A stretch of 64,000 bases of DNA from Rotaria sp. Silwood1 (Eukaryota; Rotifera; Eurotatoria; Philodinida; Philodinidae), in the NCBI GenBank assembly GCA_905250075.1, contig CAJNOP010000076.1, positions 576,104 to 640,103 on the forward strand, in the 5' to 3' direction. Positions 60,911 to 64,000 of this stretch are shown here, piece by piece. Numbering within the stretch: position 1 is the stretch's first letter; every line of letters begins with the position of its first letter. Made by a program: the position numbers and the translations under genes. A model generated the notes under the pieces. That model made no database searches. It was not told the origin of the DNA and saw only the letters and a list, made by a program, of their open reading frames with translations.

Positions 60911-61844
60911 ATGAGCCATCATATATTTGACGACGAGGAACATACAGTAAAATATCGTCTTCATAGATCTGGTTATCCAAAAAAAGTATTTGAACATATT
61001 ATTGATTATTATTTTAATGGAAAAATTACAGATGAAAAAATTCCACTGACACTCGATGTTGGATGTGGAAATGGTCAAGCAACAGTAGATCTTAGCCCGT
61101 AAATATCATAATTTTATTTATTTGTTTCATTTGAATAAAAAAAAATCAAAGAAGGAAATGTTTTTTTCTTTTTTTTCTTCATAAAGATTTTGTGAACGAG
61201 TTATTGGTCTGGATGATAGTGCATATCAACTTGCTTATGCTATAAAGAAAGACAATATTGAATATCGATGTCAGACAGCTGAAGATTTATCTTTTCTTCA
61301 ATCAAATTCTGTTGATTTAATCACAACTGCAACAACTTTACATTGGCTTGATATAGAAGTATTTCTTAAAGAAGTTAAACGTGTACTTAAACCACAAACA
61401 GGTGTACTTGCTGTATGGACATATGCATTGGGAACATTAGATAATCCTATAGCTGATGCTATTTATCATGAATTTCATCATGTTTTGTTGTTTCCATATT
61501 GGGATGCAAAACGTTGGTTAGCTGATGATTATTATCAATCACTTGTACCACTTTTGCCGTATCAATCAACATTACGTCAATATACAATTGAAAATCGAAC
61601 AGAAACAACACTTGGACAATTTTTTGGTTTTATTGAATCATTATCAGCTTGTCAAACATATAGGAAACAAAATGGTGAACAAGTATATCATGATATGTTA
61701 GCAAAATTACGTCAGAAATTAATTCAAAGTTATACTAAAACAAAATTTCAAAATAATCATGATGAAACAATAGATTTCGATTCAATTAAAATGACTGTTT
61801 CAAATCCAATACGACTTTATTTAATGAGAAAAAATCAGATGTAA
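60911..61844 (+). CDS. Class I SAM-dependent methyltransferase
   Basis: Two exons, 60911-61098 and 61187-61844, split by an 88 bp intron, total 846 nt (281 residues). Motif I is LDVGCGNGQAT (about 49-59), the acidic strand-2 end is VIGLDDSAYQLAYA, motif II-like is YRCQTAEDLSF, and the catalytic-face signature SVDLITTATTLHWLD is followed by FLKEVKRVLKPQTGVLAVW. This arrangement matches the Methyltransf_11 group of small cytosolic enzymes related to trans-aconitate methyltransferases and the Dictyostelium DDB_G0268948 family. The C-terminal half (DDYYQSLVPLLPYQS, FFGFIESLSACQTYRK) is the substrate cap typical of that family. The substrate is unknown. The stop at 61842 is close to an AT-rich 3' UTR. 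Confidence 0.9.
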
Positions 61845-63999
61845 TTTTCTGCAATTCAAAAAAAAAATATCCTATTGTACTACCACATGTTTTGTGTTTT
61901 TATTTTTTTTTAAACTAATGGATTGCTTTGCTTTCCTTTTTCTATTTTAATGTTATAATAAATAATGATAAGACAAGTTTAGTATGATAAAAAGAAAACA
62001 AAATAATGATTTGATTATGGATATGAAAATTTAAAGAAAACCAAGACGAATCGTTTAAAAATATGTCTTTTTTCAACCGTACGATATTTCTGTAATTCTA
62101 TCAATATGTTCATCTTACTTATCATAAAAAAAAAAGGTCATATTTTATTTTTCTAATAATGATTATGAAGTATGACCACTTGAAGAAGTGCACTCATTGT
62201 AGAATCTTTAATTATAGATGACATAATAAGATTATTGAAGGTTTCTTTAAGTGAAAATAAAGACAAAAAAACAAAGAACCACTATCTATCAAAATAGTAG
62301 ATTGTGTTTCTTGCACATAGAAGTTTGTTTACTTAAAAACAATGCCTGAAAGAAAGGTCAGTAGAGTTTTATTTTTAGAAAATCAAACAAACTTTTAATA
62401 AAGATTTCGAGAGAGAGAGAGAGTTTTTTTTCATAGTGTAGTAATGATTTAATAAACACATGAGTAGAATAACGTGCAAAAAAAAAGTAACACTCTCGAA
62501 AAAAGCGCAAAGATGTTAAAACATCATATTATTTTTTATTCAATGTTTGAAATTACCAACTGAATCAAGATAGAGTATGACATGTTTAAGAATTTGATAA
62601 TAACTAAATTAAAAAATACATGTTTAGAGAATAGATATTTTAGAAAACTTCATGCACTAAAAAGATTTGTGTACGAAAAACTCTCAGTGTATATTTTTAA
62701 TTATTTTCAATCTTTGGAAAATGAAAGTAAGATTGTCAATATTTATTGATTCAAATATAGAATATATTATACGAAAAAATTAACAATTAATATACTATTA
62801 ATATTCATATTTTCTCAAAGAAAAACTTCAGAAAGCCTAGAAGTTATTTTTATTCATTTCATGACATTAAATTATTATTTTTTTTCTATATGATTCTCGA
62901 TTCTTAGTTGAAAAGAACTTCATGATGAGCACAGCTCCTTTTGATTACATAAGATTTATTTTAAATTCTAGAATAATAATTAATTAGAAATGTATTATTT
63001 ATAGTTTATTATTGATAAGAAAAAAATTGTAACATTCATTATTGAAATATAAATAGGTCTAAAATAAACTAAATCATAAACTAAATTTTGTAATCAAGAC
63101 TGTCATTAGATGATGGATTAGAAGAAAAGTATTGTCTGAATATTTTCTTTCTTTTTTTCATTAGTATCATTCAGAATAATAGTTTGCATGATTAATAATT
63201 TTGAAGTATTAGAATTAATTGATGTATAGAAAAAAAATTGCATTATATTTTGATGAAGAACATTCTTTTAAATCATATTATACAAAATAAATTCTATTTT
63301 TGTATAGTTTAATTAATTTGAAATATTTTTTAAGTTAAATCTATTTCTATTTTCTTTGATATATGACAAAATTTACAATAAGTTAAATATAAAATCAGAC
63401 TAGTGCTTGTGAAGAAAAAGAAAGACATTTGACATGTTCGACAATAAAAGTCTTTGTCATAGTAAACATCTGTTTCTTGAGGAAATGGATCGTAAAGTGA
63501 ATTACTATTAACAAGATTAATATTGAAAACATTCTCGGAAATGACATTTTCTTCTTCAGAGACATTTGATCAAAATTAACTCGATAATGTGTACGTATTT
63601 TTATGCATACTTTTGGTCGAAATACTTCACTATACCCTTTAGAATTCGCGAATTTTGGAACATTAATATCTACTATTCAGAAGCCTATTTTTGTGTTTTA
63701 TTTTTGCATTCAAAATATCATTCTATTCATGGCTCTAGTCAATTACTAGGAGTGATTTTATTCTCATGGGATAGTACAATGAAAGTGGTAAATTCTATGA
63801 TGCTGATACAAAAACTAATTAGAAGATTAATGTGTTTGATTTAGCAAATCATTTCCCTTATAAAATATTTCTAACCGTTTATTATATAAATATTACTTTG
63901 ACAATTACAACACATTTATAATAATAATGTCAGAGATTGATTATTGATATTTATAAAAATAATAAACAAATAGTGATGCTGAAAACTATCTATAGATAT
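61845..63999. other. Terminal 2.1 kb, mostly non-coding
   Basis: 3' UTR of the methyltransferase followed by AT-rich DNA, with a GA run at 62410-62423. One possible minus-strand exon lies at 63335-63560. Nothing else is supported. Confidence 0.5.
63335..63560 (-). CDS. Possible terminal exon of an unidentified minus-strand gene
   Basis: On the minus strand a frame after a candidate acceptor (…tctctgaag) near 63560 reads EENVISENVFNINLVNSNSL, then DPFPQETDVYYDKDFYCRTC, QMSFFFFTSTSLILYLTYCK and FCHISKKIEIDLT before TAA. Two CxxC pairs flank a hydrophobic stretch, which hints at a small zinc-binding or membrane-associated protein. An upstream exon would have to lie beyond 63.6 kb or outside the window. 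An overlapping frame is also open, so this is tentative. Confidence 0.3.
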
Positions 64000-64000
64000 T

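Noticed and set aside
63566-63844. 92-codon plus-strand frame near the right edge
   Set aside because: Codon content resembles intergenic DNA and no motif, splice partner or family similarity is visible.

Overview
This window looks like nuclear DNA of a small invertebrate. It is strongly AT-rich, and its genes are split by many very short GT-AG introns (about 45-75 bp) with a few much longer introns. The encoded proteins are clearly animal-type: P-glycoprotein, stathmin, SR splicing factor, VPS8, Rabin8, SMG6, RPGR and XRRA1-like. Compact genes, tiny introns, AT-rich codons and short fold-back elements parked in introns fit a rotifer, probably a bdelloid. That placement is inference, since no taxon marker such as rRNA or a tRNA was seen.

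Layout, left to right. 1-3723 (+): 3' part of an ABCB full transporter. 5803-7264 (-): an SRSF10-like SR splicing factor, head to head with a stathmin at 7645-8566 (+). 8918-20879 (+): VPS8 in eight exons; its 4.25 kb intron contains a complete-looking antisense gene (18222 down to 15527) for a thioredoxin-fold protein with an MGCC N-terminus and a CHYS active site. 21458-24006 (-): Rabin8/GRAB-type Rab GEF. 24007-28320: gene-poor. 28321-29856 (+): single-exon Ser/Thr-rich protein with a PP1-docking-like motif. 30870-32613 (+): five-exon, 245-residue protein of unknown family ending in three Cys knuckles. 35611-36981 (+): rhodopsin-like GPCR. 37283-43899 (-): XRRA1-like leucine-rich-repeat protein, head to head with SMG6 at 44213-51334 (+). 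53500-56077 (+): RPGR ortholog with a terminal CaaX box. 56078-60910: gene-poor. 60911-61844 (+): class I SAM methyltransferase. 61845-64000: mostly non-coding.

Functional themes. Rabin8, RPGR and probably XRRA1 point to cilia and membrane traffic (Rabin8 activates Rab8; RPGR is a ciliary gate protein), and VPS8 belongs to the endosomal CORVET tether. SMG6 (nonsense-mediated decay) and the SR factor act on RNA. The neighbours are separately promoted eukaryotic genes, not an operon; any functional clustering may be coincidence.

The most striking non-coding structure is a set of at least six repeat families, most with long terminal inverted repeats and no transposase, sitting in long introns and intergenic DNA. 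The clearest is a 783 bp almost full-length hairpin just upstream of RPGR. One family carries a degenerate internal 33-bp minisatellite and occurs four times, always inside an intron. I found no CRISPR array, rRNA, tRNA or bacterial-type system.
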